Positions 42,716-51,692 of a stretch of 64,000 nucleotides of DNA are shown here, piece by piece. This DNA is from Aldehydirespirator sp965203635. GTDB taxonomy: Bacteria > Actinomycetota > Acidimicrobiia > Acidimicrobiales > Aldehydirespiratoraceae. The stretch's first letter is position 1, and every line of letters starts with the position of its first letter. The stretch covers positions 744,001 to 808,000 of the forward strand of contig OZ241903.1 in NCBI GenBank assembly GCA_965203635.1, in the 5' to 3' direction. The notes beneath the pieces were generated by a model. That model was not told where the DNA came from and did no database searches. It saw only the letters and a program-made list of their open reading frames with translations. The position numbers were made by a program, and so were the translations under genes.

Positions 42716-43609
42716 ATCGCCGTAGCGGTGGAGAGCCTCGATGGCATGGGACAACGAGTCACCGGGCATAGGGACCATGCACCAGGTGACGCTCAGGCTG
42801 GCCAGATCAGCCAGGGCTAGAAGGTGGGCCTCGGGGTTGAAGTCGTCGTCGGCGGGGTTGCCGCCGTCCGTCGTCATGAACGAGACGTCGATCTCGGCGG
42901 GGTCGCGGCCGGTGGCCTCGGCTTGACGCCATAGGTCGTCGAGCAACGCTCGCAGATCGTCGAGCGTTTCCAGGGGGACCGTCCGGGCGGTGGCGGCCAG
43001 CCCTCGGGGGGCGGGGAACGGGACCCAGCCGTCCGCCTTCTCGACGACACGGCGGCGGCTCAAGCGGCTGTTGCCGCCGATCCAGATCGGGATCGGCCCC
43101 GACGGTTTGGGATTGGCTGTCTGGCTCCGGGCCGTGAAGTTGTGGCCCTCATAGCTGAAGTCGTCGGTGGTCCACACCCCCCGCATCACCTCGATGGCCT
43201 CGTCGAAGAGGTCGTTGCGCTCGTCGAAGTCCACTCCCAGGGCCCGGTACTCGCCCTTCAGGTAGCCGGTGCCCACGGCCAGCACGAACCGCCCGCCAGA
43301 TAGGGCATCAATGGTGGCGACCGACTTCGCCACCAGCAGCGGGTTCCGGTACGGCAGCACCACCACGTTGGGGATCAGCAGCAACCGCTCGGTGACCGCG
43401 GCACAGAAGGCCAGGGCAGCGAAGGGATCGAGTGCGTCGTGGCCCCCGGCGCCCAGCCAGCGATGCGTAGGGGCGGGATGATCGGTGAACCCGATCCCGT
43501 CGAAACCCGCCTCCTCGGCCGCGCGAGCGAACTCCACCACGCCCCGGCGGGTGGCGAACTCGGCGCTGCAGCGGCCCGAGGCCAGCGGGTAGGTGACCGT
43601 GAACCTCAC
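42698..43609 (-). CDS. LLM-class F420-dependent-type oxidoreductase (4)
   Basis: 303 residues. Pattern GFDGIGFTDHPAPTHRWL near the start, LLLIPNVVVLPYRNPLLVAK, FVLAVGTGYLKGEYRALGVD and PIPIWIGGNSRLSRRRVVEK, all typical of F420-linked members (TIGR03619-like). ATG overlaps the stop of the FGGY kinase by 4 bases (ATGA), so the kinase and this gene are co-translated, an odd pairing that ties a flavin reductase to sugar metabolism. Confidence 0.85.
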   Translation of the reverse strand: MRFTVTYPLASGRCSAEFATRRGVVEFARAAEEAGFDGIGFTDHPAPTHRWLGAGGHDALDPFAALAFCAAVTERLLLIPNVVVLPYRNPLLVAKSVATIDALSGGRFVLAVGTGYLKGEYRALGVDFDERNDLFDEAIEVMRGVWTTDDFSYEGHNFTARSQTANPKPSGPIPIWIGGNSRLSRRRVVEKADGWVPFPAPRGLAATARTVPLETLDDLRALLDDLWRQAEATGRDPAEIDVSFMTTDGGNPADDDFNPEAHLLALADLASLSVTWCMVPMPGDSLSHAIEALHRYGDSVINA

Positions 43610-44934
43610 CGGTCGGTGCCTGCCCGGAAGCGGTGGTAGCGGCCCTCGGCTGCCGCCGCGTGTGCGGGACGCGGTTCGACCCGGTTCGACACCCGGCCCC
43701 AGCGCCGGGCCTCAGATGTGTCGGCCTCGAGGCCGGCGGTGACCCGGCTGTGGTAGGCCGCGCCGTGGGCGGCGCCGTAGGGCTCGGCCGACACGTCGAC
43801 GGCCAGGCCGGTGGTGTCGGCCAGCGCCTGCATCCAGGCCGGCGACTGGGTGCCGCCCCCCACCGCCACGATCCGACCGGCGTCGAGGCCCGAGAGGTCG
43901 ATGTGGTGGCGCACCACGAACCCGGCCGCCTCGTAGGCGGCCATCAGGACATGGGCCGGCGTGTGGCCGACGTGCAGGTCGAGCAGCTCGGCCCGGCGAT
44001 CGGGATCATGCAGCGGGGTGCGCTCCCCTCTCGGGTAGGGCAGCCACACCGGCAGGTCGCCACCGTCGAGCGCCAGCAGTTCCTTCGAAGGCGCGTCGCC
44101 CACTAGGGCCCGGACCCGGTCGATGAACAGGCCGCCGGCGTTGCTGGCCCCGCCCACGGCCATGAGCCCGGCCCGGGCCGAGGGGAACGTCCACAACCCG
44201 TCGACCTCGACCCACTCGGTGGTGAGCACCCACGGCAGCAGGGTGGTTCCGCACATCACCAGCACGTCTCCGGCGTCGCCGCAGGGCGCCACGAGCTGCT
44301 CCCCCAGCACGTCGATGGTGCCGGCCGACACCGGAGCCCCGTCCCGCTCCCCGATGGCGGCCGCGCCTGGGCTGATGGCCGGCAACTGCTCCGAGGTCAT
44401 GCCGATCTCGTCGAGCAACTCCGGCGCCCAGCCCTGCCCGTCGGACATCGGGGTCATGGCCATAGCAGTGGACGAGTCGATGGCGGCCACGCCGCACAGG
44501 GCATGGTTGGCCAGCGCCTGTGCCGGCCACAGGGCCTCCGCCCCATCACAGCCGGCCAACCAACGGGCAAAGCCGACGGCCTCCCCGTCCGTGGCCTCAG
44601 TGCCCGACCCGACCCCCCGGCCACGGGCGTCGCCGTACAGCAGGCCAACAGTGACCGGCGTTCCCACCGAGTCGACCCCGCACATGGACGGCACCATGGC
44701 CGAGACGGTCACCGCGGCGATCGATCGATCGGCGGCGCCCGCCAGCATCTGGTCCCAGGCGCTGAGCACGCCGTCAATCCACGCGCCCTGAGGATCGTGC
44801 TCGAACTGTCCGGGATCGGTCGACACGACCCGGTGAGGGGTGCGGGCCCGGGCCACGACCTTGCCGCCGGCGTCGGCTGCGACCGCCTTCACCGAGGTGG
44901 TCCCGATGTCGATCCCGACCGTCACATGTTCCAT
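43606..44934 (-). CDS. FGGY-family carbohydrate kinase
   Basis: 442 residues. N-terminal phosphate motif VGIDIGTTSVKAVAAD (about 5-20), AVTVSAMVPSMCGVD, and C-terminal adenosine site IVAVGGGTQSPAWMQALADT. Xylulokinase/erythrulose-kinase-like, somewhat short. It phosphorylates a sugar or polyol. It is divergent (120-base spacer) from a dehydrogenase/aldolase pair, which together could make and cleave a phosphorylated sugar acid. The substrate is not deducible. Confidence 0.85.
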   Translation of the reverse strand: MEHVTVGIDIGTTSVKAVAADAGGKVVARARTPHRVVSTDPGQFEHDPQGAWIDGVLSAWDQMLAGAADRSIAAVTVSAMVPSMCGVDSVGTPVTVGLLYGDARGRGVGSGTEATDGEAVGFARWLAGCDGAEALWPAQALANHALCGVAAIDSSTAMAMTPMSDGQGWAPELLDEIGMTSEQLPAISPGAAAIGERDGAPVSAGTIDVLGEQLVAPCGDAGDVLVMCGTTLLPWVLTTEWVEVDGLWTFPSARAGLMAVGGASNAGGLFIDRVRALVGDAPSKELLALDGGDLPVWLPYPRGERTPLHDPDRRAELLDLHVGHTPAHVLMAAYEAAGFVVRHHIDLSGLDAGRIVAVGGGTQSPAWMQALADTTGLAVDVSAEPYGAAHGAAYHSRVTAGLEADTSEARRWGRVSNRVEPRPAHAAAAEGRYHRFRAGTDR

Positions 44935-45054
44935 GCGCTCTCCCGTGGACCAATGCCGGCAGCCGGCGCCGACCCCTAAAGGAAGCTACGCCGTCAAGCG
45001 CGGGGCCACGCCACGCACGGGCTGATGGGTGGCTGCGGGCGCTAGCGTCGGCTC

Positions 45055-46026
45055 GTGAGCCGGCCTCGGGTGTTGGTTACCGCGCCCCTTCGGGGCCCTG
45101 CCCTCGACGAGTTGCGCGACATCGCCGACGTGGTGTTCGAACCCTGGATCGAGAGCCGGCCGATCAAGCTCTACCGATCAGCGGACTTCGCCGACAAGAT
45201 CCTCCACGTCAGAGCCGACATCGTCGTGTGCGAGGCCGACTCGTGCAAAGGTCCGGTGCTGGAGCTGCCGTTGAAGGCCATCGCCTCCACCCGGGCCCGG
45301 CCCACCAACGTCGACCTCGACGCGGCCACCGCAGCCGGCATTCCCGTGTTGCGCACACCGGGCCGCAACGCCGACGCGGTGGCCGAGATGACGGTGGCAC
45401 TGCTTATGGCCGTGAACCGGTTCGTGGTCGCCGGTGACCGCGACGTGCGGGCGGGCACGATGTTCGGCAAGACCCTCCCCTACCAGCGCTACCGGGCGTG
45501 GCAGGTGGCGGGACGCACTGCCGGGCTGGTGGGACTGGGCGCCGTGGGCCGGGCCGCCAAGTGGCGCCTGGAGGGCCTGGGCATGACGGTGATCGCCTCC
45601 GATCCCTACGCCGCCGACGCCACCCACAGCCTCGACGACCTCCTGGCGACCGCCGACGTGGTGTCTATGCACGCGGCCGTCACGCCGGAGACGGCACAGA
45701 TGATGGGCGCCGACCAGTTCGCGGCGATGAAGCCGGGGGCGATCTACCTCAACACGGCCCGGGCCGCGCTGCACGACACCGATGCCCTGGTGGCCGCCCT
45801 GGAGTCGGGCCATCTGGCCGGCGCCGGCCTCGACCACTTCGAGGGCGAGATCCTGCCCACCGACCATCCCCTCACCGCCATGAGCAACGTGGTGCTCACA
45901 CCGCACATCGGCGGGGCCACCTATGACGTCGAGAGCAAGCAGGCGGCCATCGTGGTTGCCGACATCAAGGCCATCCTGTCGGGCGGCAAGCCGCTCAACT
46001 GCGCCAACCCGGAGGTCCTCGAGTGA
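45055..46026 (+). CDS. D-isomer-specific 2-hydroxyacid dehydrogenase
   Basis: 323 residues. NAD-binding GLVGLGAVGRAAKWRLEGLG (about 157-176), catalytic Arg region ARPTNVDLDAATAAGIPVL with the substrate loop before it, NTARAALHDTDALVAAL and the catalytic His in VVLTPHIGGATYDVE. The GTG start is used. Its stop overlaps the aldolase start by GTGA, so the two are coupled. It would oxidise or reduce the hydroxy-acid made or used by the kinase/aldolase. Confidence 0.88.
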   Translation: MSRPRVLVTAPLRGPALDELRDIADVVFEPWIESRPIKLYRSADFADKILHVRADIVVCEADSCKGPVLELPLKAIASTRARPTNVDLDAATAAGIPVLRTPGRNADAVAEMTVALLMAVNRFVVAGDRDVRAGTMFGKTLPYQRYRAWQVAGRTAGLVGLGAVGRAAKWRLEGLGMTVIASDPYAADATHSLDDLLATADVVSMHAAVTPETAQMMGADQFAAMKPGAIYLNTARAALHDTDALVAALESGHLAGAGLDHFEGEILPTDHPLTAMSNVVLTPHIGGATYDVESKQAAIVVADIKAILSGGKPLNCANPEVLE

Positions 46027-46709
46027 GCATCGAAGGGGGCCGTCTGGATCCTGTCCACCAGGAGGTGGCCGAGGTCTCGAAGCAGATGGAGCAGGCCGGA
46101 CTGGTGGTGGGCACGGCCGGCAACGTGTCGGGCCGCCGGAGCGACGGCTCGATCTGCCTCACCCCGTCGTCCACCCCCTACCCCGACGTCGCCGCCGCCA
46201 ACCTCGCCGTCCTCAGCCTCGACGGCGAGCACCTGGGCGGTTCGGGCAAGCCGTCCACGGAGAAGGCCATGCACCTGGCCTGCTACAACGCCTTCGAAGA
46301 GGTCGGCGGGGTGGTCCACTGCCATCCGCCCCACGCCTCGATGTTCGCGGTGGCCCACCAGCCCATCCCGGCCAGCATCGAGGAGGTGATCATCTACGTG
46401 GGCGGCGACGTGCCGGTGGCCGACTACGCCACCACCGGCACCGACGAGCTGGCCGCGGAGGTGGTTCGCCACCTGGCCGACCGGGGCGCGGTGCTGATGG
46501 CCAACCACGGCCTGCTGTGCGTGGGCAAGTCGCCGTCCGACGCGCTGCACACCGCTCTAGTGGTGGAGCACACCGCCAAGATCATGTTCGGGGCCCGCGT
46601 ACTGGGCGGCGTCGTGCCCCTGCCCGAGAAGATCGCCGGCGACTTCGCCGGCATATACGGCTACATCCGCAGCACCTGGTCGCCACCCGGCACCAACGGC
46701 GACGACTGA
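46023..46709 (+). CDS. Class II aldolase/adducin-family protein
   Basis: 228 residues. GTAGNVSGRRSDGSICLTPS near residue 35, the zinc-binding HCHPPHASMFA near 99 and the third His in MANHGLLCVGKS near 161, so the metal site is complete. Relatives are fuculose-, rhamnulose- or 5-methylthioribulose-phosphate aldolases and related decarboxylases. It overlaps the dehydrogenase and is 21 bases before the enoyl-CoA hydratase. Confidence 0.87.
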   Translation: MSIEGGRLDPVHQEVAEVSKQMEQAGLVVGTAGNVSGRRSDGSICLTPSSTPYPDVAAANLAVLSLDGEHLGGSGKPSTEKAMHLACYNAFEEVGGVVHCHPPHASMFAVAHQPIPASIEEVIIYVGGDVPVADYATTGTDELAAEVVRHLADRGAVLMANHGLLCVGKSPSDALHTALVVEHTAKIMFGARVLGGVVPLPEKIAGDFAGIYGYIRSTWSPPGTNGDD

Positions 46710-46730
46710 AACCGGCGAGGGAGGACTGCA

Positions 46731-47570
46731 ATGCAGCACATGCTCTACGACACCGACGGCAGGGTGGCGGTGATCACCCTGAACCGCCCGGACAAGGCCA
46801 ACGCGGTCAGCGGCCTGACGCTCGACGAGATGGACGAGTGCTTCACCCGCGCCGCCGACGACGGCGAGGTGAGGGTGATCGTGCTGCGTTCGGTCGGCAA
46901 GCACTTCTGCGCCGGTCACGACCTCTCAGGCACCGACGAGGCCCTGGAGAAGGCCGCGGCCGGCGAGAGCGGCCCGGCCAAGGGCAGCTTCGTGGACTGG
47001 AAGGAGCGGGGCCTCGAAGCCATCTACGAATGGGAGACGATCCACTACCTCGGCTACAGCCGCCGCTGGCGCGACATCCCCAAGCCCACCATCGCGGAGG
47101 TGCAGGGCCAGTGCATCGCGGGGGGACTGATGCTCTGCTGGCCCTGCGATCTGATCATTGCCGCCGACAACGCCATGTTTTCTGATCCGGTGGCCCGTAT
47201 GGGCATCGGCGGGGTGGAGTATCACGGCCACACCTGGGAGCTCGGCCCCCGCAAGGCCAAGGAGATGCTGTTCACCGCTCGCCGGATCAGCGCGGCGGAG
47301 GCGGAGGCGGCCGGCATGGTCAATCGGGTGGTGCCTCTCGACGACCTCCATAGCTCCACGATGGCGCTGGCCCACGAGATCGCCCAGATGCACCCCTTCG
47401 CCCTGGCCCAGTCCAAGCGGGCCGTCAACCGCACCATGGACATCCAGGGCTTCTACTCGGCGCTCCAGGCTATCTTCGACATCCATCAGACCGGCCACGG
47501 CAACGCCCTGTCGGTGGGCGGCTACCCGATCCTCACCGGCCTGACCGATATGAAGAAGTCCCAGCAGTAG
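46731..47570 (+). CDS. Enoyl-CoA hydratase/isomerase family protein
   Basis: 279 residues. Crotonase fold with the oxyanion segments GKHFCAGHDLS (about 56-66) and EVQGQCIAGGLMLCWPCDLI (about 123-142). The usual catalytic Glu positions are near GVEYHGHTWELGPRKAKEML. There is an insertion around residues 65-110 (TDEALEKAAAGES...), seen in a P. putida-like subgroup. GAGGGA ribosome site. It is last in the plus-strand set and followed by a hairpin. Confidence 0.87.
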   Translation: MQHMLYDTDGRVAVITLNRPDKANAVSGLTLDEMDECFTRAADDGEVRVIVLRSVGKHFCAGHDLSGTDEALEKAAAGESGPAKGSFVDWKERGLEAIYEWETIHYLGYSRRWRDIPKPTIAEVQGQCIAGGLMLCWPCDLIIAADNAMFSDPVARMGIGGVEYHGHTWELGPRKAKEMLFTARRISAAEAEAAGMVNRVVPLDDLHSSTMALAHEIAQMHPFALAQSKRAVNRTMDIQGFYSALQAIFDIHQTGHGNALSVGGYPILTGLTDMKKSQQ

Positions 47571-47593
47571 GGATGCGGTCTCACCATCGATGA

Positions 47594-47611
47594 AGGTCCC
47601 CTTCGGGACCT
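47594..47611 (+). terminator. Hairpin after the enoyl-CoA hydratase gene
   Basis: AGGTCCC-CTTC-GGGACCT forms a perfect 7-pair stem with a 4-base loop, 24 bases past the stop codon and 17 before the next start. No T-run. Confidence 0.5.
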
Positions 47612-47627
47612 CGCCTACCGTTGATTC

Positions 47628-49214
47628 GTGAATCTCTGGGAGCGGCCGGACGTTCACGCCCGGCGCTGGTTCCTGCTCGGCGTGCTCAGCCTGACTCTGG
47701 TGCTGGTGGTCATGTCGGTCTCGGGCCTGAACGTGGCCCTGGCCACCTTGCAGAGGGATGTCGGTGTCACCGGGCCGCAGCTGCAGTGGATCGTCAACAC
47801 CTACGCGCTGGCCTTCGGCGGGCTGCTGATGACCGGCGGAGCCATCGGCGACCGCTACGGCCGCAAGGGCGCCCTGCTCGGAGGCCTGCTCGTGTTCGGG
47901 CTCGGTGCACTCCTCGGAGGCTTGGCCGACTCGGCCGAGGTCATCCTGGTCGCTCGGGGAGCCATGGGGGTTGCGGCCGCCTTCGTCATGCCGGCCACGC
48001 TGTCGCTGCTGATCGAGATCTTCCCGCCTCCCGAGCGGCCGACCGCCATCGCGGTGTGGTCCGGCTTCGCCGGGGGTGGCGCCGCCATCGGGCCCGCGCT
48101 CACCGGCCTGTTCGTGACCGGATGGTGGTTCGTGCCGTCGTGGGGGTGGGAGGCCGGCTTCCTCTACAACGTGCCGGTGGTGGCCGTGGTGATGGTCGCG
48201 GTGGTGCTGTGGCTGCCCCGATCCCGGGACGAGCACCCCCGGCATCTCGACCCTGCCGGAGCGGTGCTGTCCATCGTGGCCATGACTGCTCTGATCTACG
48301 GCATCATCGAGGGGCCCGAGCAGGGATGGACATCGGCACCGGTGCTCTCGGCCTTCGCGGTGGCGGTCGTCTTCGGTGCGGTCCTGCTGAGGTGGCAGCA
48401 GCGCGCCCGCCATCCGATGCTGCCGCTGGAGCTGTTCGGCGACCGGCGCTTCAGCATCGGCTCGGCGGTGGTCACCATGACGTTCGTCGTGATGATCGGG
48501 TTCTGGTTCCTGTTTGCGCTCTATGTGCAGTTCGTCCTGGGATACTCCGCTCTGGAGGCGGGACTGGCAACCATGCCGGAGGCGCTGTCGTCGATGGTTG
48601 TCGCCCCGTTCACCGCCCCGCTGGCGGCCAGGTACGGGTCACGCCGGATCATGGCGGTCGGCTTCGCGGTGCTGGCCCTCACCTTCCTGCCGCTCGCGCT
48701 GGTCGATACCGATACCAGTTACTGGTACCTGCTAGGACCCCTGGTATTGGCCGGGGCGGGACTGAGCCTGGCCATGACCCCGGCCACCAACGACATCATG
48801 GTCGCCACTCCCTACGACAAGGCCGGGATCGGCTCAGCCGTCAACGACACCGCCCGAGAGCTGGGGGCGGCGCTGGGCATCGCCACGCTGGGAGCCCTGT
48901 CCACCTCGATCTACCGCAGCACGGTGGACGTGGCTGATCTGCCGCCCGAAGTGGCCGCCCCGGCGGCCGAGTCAATGGGCGCGGCCATTGAGGCCGCCTA
49001 TGACTTGTCCCGATCGGGCGCGCTGGGCGAGGCCGCGGCCCAGGCCACCATCACCGAGACGGGCCAGGCCTTCACCACTGCATTCGCCCAGACGATGGCG
49101 GTGTCGGGCGTGGTCTCGGCGATAGCAGCTGTCGCCCTGCTAGTCGGCCACGTCGCCCAAGCCACGCGCCCGCGCCGGCGGCGCCGCGACCTGAGGCCGA
49201 GCGGAAACATGTGA
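47628..49214 (+). CDS. MFS drug/H+ antiporter, DHA2 (14-helix) family
   Basis: 528 residues with about 14 hydrophobic helices. The N-terminal GLNVALATLQRDVGVTGPQLQWIVNTY and GGAIGDRYGRKGALLGG (motif A) and the later AGAGLSLAMTPATNDIM and GIGSAVNDTARELGAALGIA (motif C-like) mark the EmrB/QacA group. It is probably an exporter of a toxic compound or of a pathway product. GTG start. It is convergent with the other MFS gene at 49226. Confidence 0.9.
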   Translation: MNLWERPDVHARRWFLLGVLSLTLVLVVMSVSGLNVALATLQRDVGVTGPQLQWIVNTYALAFGGLLMTGGAIGDRYGRKGALLGGLLVFGLGALLGGLADSAEVILVARGAMGVAAAFVMPATLSLLIEIFPPPERPTAIAVWSGFAGGGAAIGPALTGLFVTGWWFVPSWGWEAGFLYNVPVVAVVMVAVVLWLPRSRDEHPRHLDPAGAVLSIVAMTALIYGIIEGPEQGWTSAPVLSAFAVAVVFGAVLLRWQQRARHPMLPLELFGDRRFSIGSAVVTMTFVVMIGFWFLFALYVQFVLGYSALEAGLATMPEALSSMVVAPFTAPLAARYGSRRIMAVGFAVLALTFLPLALVDTDTSYWYLLGPLVLAGAGLSLAMTPATNDIMVATPYDKAGIGSAVNDTARELGAALGIATLGALSTSIYRSTVDVADLPPEVAAPAAESMGAAIEAAYDLSRSGALGEAAAQATITETGQAFTTAFAQTMAVSGVVSAIAAVALLVGHVAQATRPRRRRRDLRPSGNM

Positions 49215-49225
49215 GGCTCGGCCCC

Positions 49226-50374
49226 TCAGAAGCGGTCGGCTATGCGGATCGACACGGCCGCGCCGGCCACCGACGAGGCCGCCACGGCCAGCCACATCGC
49301 CGGGTAGCCGGAGTGCTCGATCAGCCACCCCGTGACCAGGGGCCCCACGAATACCCCGACGTAGACGCCCATCTGCGTGATGCCGGTGGCACTGCCGGCA
49401 GCCCGGGGGTTGGCCCGCACGATCCCGTAGTTCGTGAACACCGGCCAGATCCAGCCGCATCCGAAGGACAGCAGCATGGCGGCCACGTGGGTGGCCGGCG
49501 AGCGCAGGGCCAGCCCGGCCATGCCTATCGAGCCGACCAGGGCAGTGATGCCCCCCACCCGGAACGGCTTGACCCTCATCGTGTCTGACAGCCAGCCACT
49601 CACGACTCTCATCGTGATGCCGGTGGCCGCCCCGACACTCAGGAACAGGCCGGCGGTGCCGGGTCCCAGCCCGGCGTCAACGCCGGAGCCGACCCCCCAC
49701 GCGACGAGCGATCCAGCACTGAAGGCCAGGAACGCACCCACCGCGGCGGCCCCCAAGAGGTCCCGGGACGACGACTCCGGCACCGAGTCCCGTGTTGCCG
49801 CCGTCCGGAACACCGACGATCCGACGGCCACCCTGACCAGCACCAGCGACATCAGGGCGAACACCGCGCCGGCCACATAGGCCCAACGCCAGCCCACGGT
49901 GAGGGCCAGCGAGGGCACCGCGAAGCCCGCCAGCAGGGTGGCCGTAGGCAGGCCCGACTGCTTGATCGACACGGCCAGACCCAGCCTGGGCAGCTGAGCC
50001 TGGGCCAGAGCCAGGTTGACGGACGTCTGGTTGGCGGCGTTGGCCAGCCCGGCCAGCACCAGGAAGCCGATCACCGCCAGGAACGAGCGGGCGCTGGCGG
50101 CCAGGGCCAGTTGCACCGCTATGGACACTCCGAGCGCGAGGGTCATCTGGTTGAGCGGCCCGATCCGCTGGGCCAGCCGCCCCAGCATGATCGACCCGAC
50201 CATGGCGGCCCCGAAGAACGAGCCGAGGCCCCATCCGTACACCCCTTCGGAGACGCCCATCTCTGCACTCACCTGCACCGACATGGCGCCGATGAGGAAA
50301 CCGGGAAGCACGGTGGACACGGTGGCCATCACCGCGGCATTGATCACCAGGGACGGACGCGCTTCAGCAGGCAA
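49226..50374 (-). CDS. MFS transporter (12-helix type)
   Basis: 382 residues, about 12 hydrophobic helices, YbfB/CynX-like layout (GWGLGSFFGAAMVGSIMLGRLAQRIG near residue 50, a motif-A-like loop). It is the last gene of a long minus-strand set that starts with the Liv-type transporter, so it may import or export an intermediate of that pathway. Substrate unknown. Confidence 0.85.
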   Translation of the reverse strand: MPAEARPSLVINAAVMATVSTVLPGFLIGAMSVQVSAEMGVSEGVYGWGLGSFFGAAMVGSIMLGRLAQRIGPLNQMTLALGVSIAVQLALAASARSFLAVIGFLVLAGLANAANQTSVNLALAQAQLPRLGLAVSIKQSGLPTATLLAGFAVPSLALTVGWRWAYVAGAVFALMSLVLVRVAVGSSVFRTAATRDSVPESSSRDLLGAAAVGAFLAFSAGSLVAWGVGSGVDAGLGPGTAGLFLSVGAATGITMRVVSGWLSDTMRVKPFRVGGITALVGSIGMAGLALRSPATHVAAMLLSFGCGWIWPVFTNYGIVRANPRAAGSATGITQMGVYVGVFVGPLVTGWLIEHSGYPAMWLAVAASSVAGAAVSIRIADRF

Positions 50375-50390
50375 GGGAGCGGAACCGTCT

Positions 50391-51218
50391 CTAGGCGTTG
50401 ATGGGACGGATCATGCACTCCTGGGCGAAGGAGGCGACCAGCGCACCGCCGGCATCGAAGGCGTGGCCCTGGCCGAAGCCCCGCGCCCGGGACAGCGTGG
50501 GCGAGTGCTGCGCGATCAGGCACCACTCGTCGAGGCGGAACGGGCGGTGGAACCAGACGGTGTGGCTGGTCACCGCGGTGTGGAGGGTGTGGTAGGAGTC
50601 GGCCTGGCTCACGCCCTCGACCGGGAGCAGCACGGTTCCGACGATGGTCAGGTCGGTGGCGTGGGCCAGCAGCGCCTGGTGAACGGCCGGGTCGTCGCCC
50701 AACCGCCGGTCCTCGACGCGGGTCCAGAAGGCGTAGCGGGGAGGAGCCGCTGCCGGATCCCGCAGTTCGGCGCCGCCCGTCACCCTCGTCGTCCAGGGGA
50801 TCATGGACATGTCCGTCGCGGCGGCCTCCTCAGCGCGGCCTACGTCGGGGGCGGGTTCCTGATGCTCGAAAGCCGACGCATGCTCCAGCACGTGCATTGA
50901 GAGCAGGGCCGCAAAGATGGTCTTGCCATGCTGGCTGGCTCGGATCCGGCGCAGCGCGAAGGTTCGTCCGGTCTGGGTCTCCTCCACCTCGAACTCGAGT
51001 GGATCGGTGGTCGAACCCTCCCGGGGGAACAGGCAGCTCAACGACTTGACAACCTTGCCCTCGGCGGTGGCCGCTCCCAGCGCGACCGCCTGGGCCAGCA
51101 GCTGGCCACCGAAGATCCTCCGGTAGTCCATCTCGATGTTGGGCGCGGTCCACACACCCGGCCGCACCGGCTGCACTTCCAGGCATCCGAGCAGGTCGTC
51201 GAGGGAGATGACCGCCAT
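50391..51218 (-). CDS. tesB: Acyl-CoA thioesterase II (TesB family)
   Basis: 275 residues, double hot-dog fold: RIFGGQLLAQAVALGAAT in the first half, LHTAVTSHTVWFHRPFRLDEW and GFGQGHAFDAGGALVASFAQE in the second. The family hydrolyses a broad range of acyl-CoAs. The ATG shares its A with the last base of the DUF35 stop (TGATG), so translation is coupled. An upstream in-frame start would overlap the DUF35 gene and is not needed. Confidence 0.9.
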   Translation of the reverse strand: MAVISLDDLLGCLEVQPVRPGVWTAPNIEMDYRRIFGGQLLAQAVALGAATAEGKVVKSLSCLFPREGSTTDPLEFEVEETQTGRTFALRRIRASQHGKTIFAALLSMHVLEHASAFEHQEPAPDVGRAEEAAATDMSMIPWTTRVTGGAELRDPAAAPPRYAFWTRVEDRRLGDDPAVHQALLAHATDLTIVGTVLLPVEGVSQADSYHTLHTAVTSHTVWFHRPFRLDEWCLIAQHSPTLSRARGFGQGHAFDAGGALVASFAQECMIRPINA

Positions 51219-51649
51219 CAGGTCCCCGTAGTCGCGGCGGGGAGCGGACGGAACAGCGGGACGTGCCACTCGCCGCTCTCCTCGAACAGCACCTCGACCC
51301 GCATCCCGATCTCGACCTCGTCGATCTCGCAGTCCACGATGTTGGTGCCGATCCGCACCGTCGGATCCTCGTCGAGCTCGACGAACGCGAAGACGTAGGG
51401 CGGCGTGAACCCCGGGATCCACTCCTTGCGGTTGACCGTGTAGGTGGCGACGGTGCCGGTACCGGCCACCGGTTCGGGGCCGACCCGGCGCGAGTGGCAG
51501 AAGGGGCAGGCCGGGCCGGGCGGGTGGACCCATCGGGAGCATTCGCCGCACCGCTGGATCCTGAGCCGGCCGTCGGCCCCGGAACGCCAGTAGAACTCGC
51601 TCTCGGGCGAGGCCAGCACGAACCGGGGCGGGTTGTCGCCCGAAGTCAT
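51218..51649 (-). CDS. Zinc-ribbon/OB-fold protein (DUF35, ChsH2-like)
   Basis: 143 residues. The zinc ribbon is complete (CGECSRWVHPPGPACPFC, about 34-51), followed by a Trp-containing OB-fold (VATYTVNRKEWIPGFTPPYV). DUF35 proteins partner thiolase-like or hydratase proteins; Ltp2-DUF35 is the steroid side-chain retro-aldolase. The thiolase-like gene lies directly upstream (43-base gap), so the two probably form a complex. Confidence 0.87.
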   Translation of the reverse strand: MTSGDNPPRFVLASPESEFYWRSGADGRLRIQRCGECSRWVHPPGPACPFCHSRRVGPEPVAGTGTVATYTVNRKEWIPGFTPPYVFAFVELDEDPTVRIGTNIVDCEIDEVEIGMRVEVLFEESGEWHVPLFRPLPAATTGT

Positions 51650-51692
51650 GACGGCACCTTCAGGGAGCAACTCGCGCTCGTCTTGTCCGCGC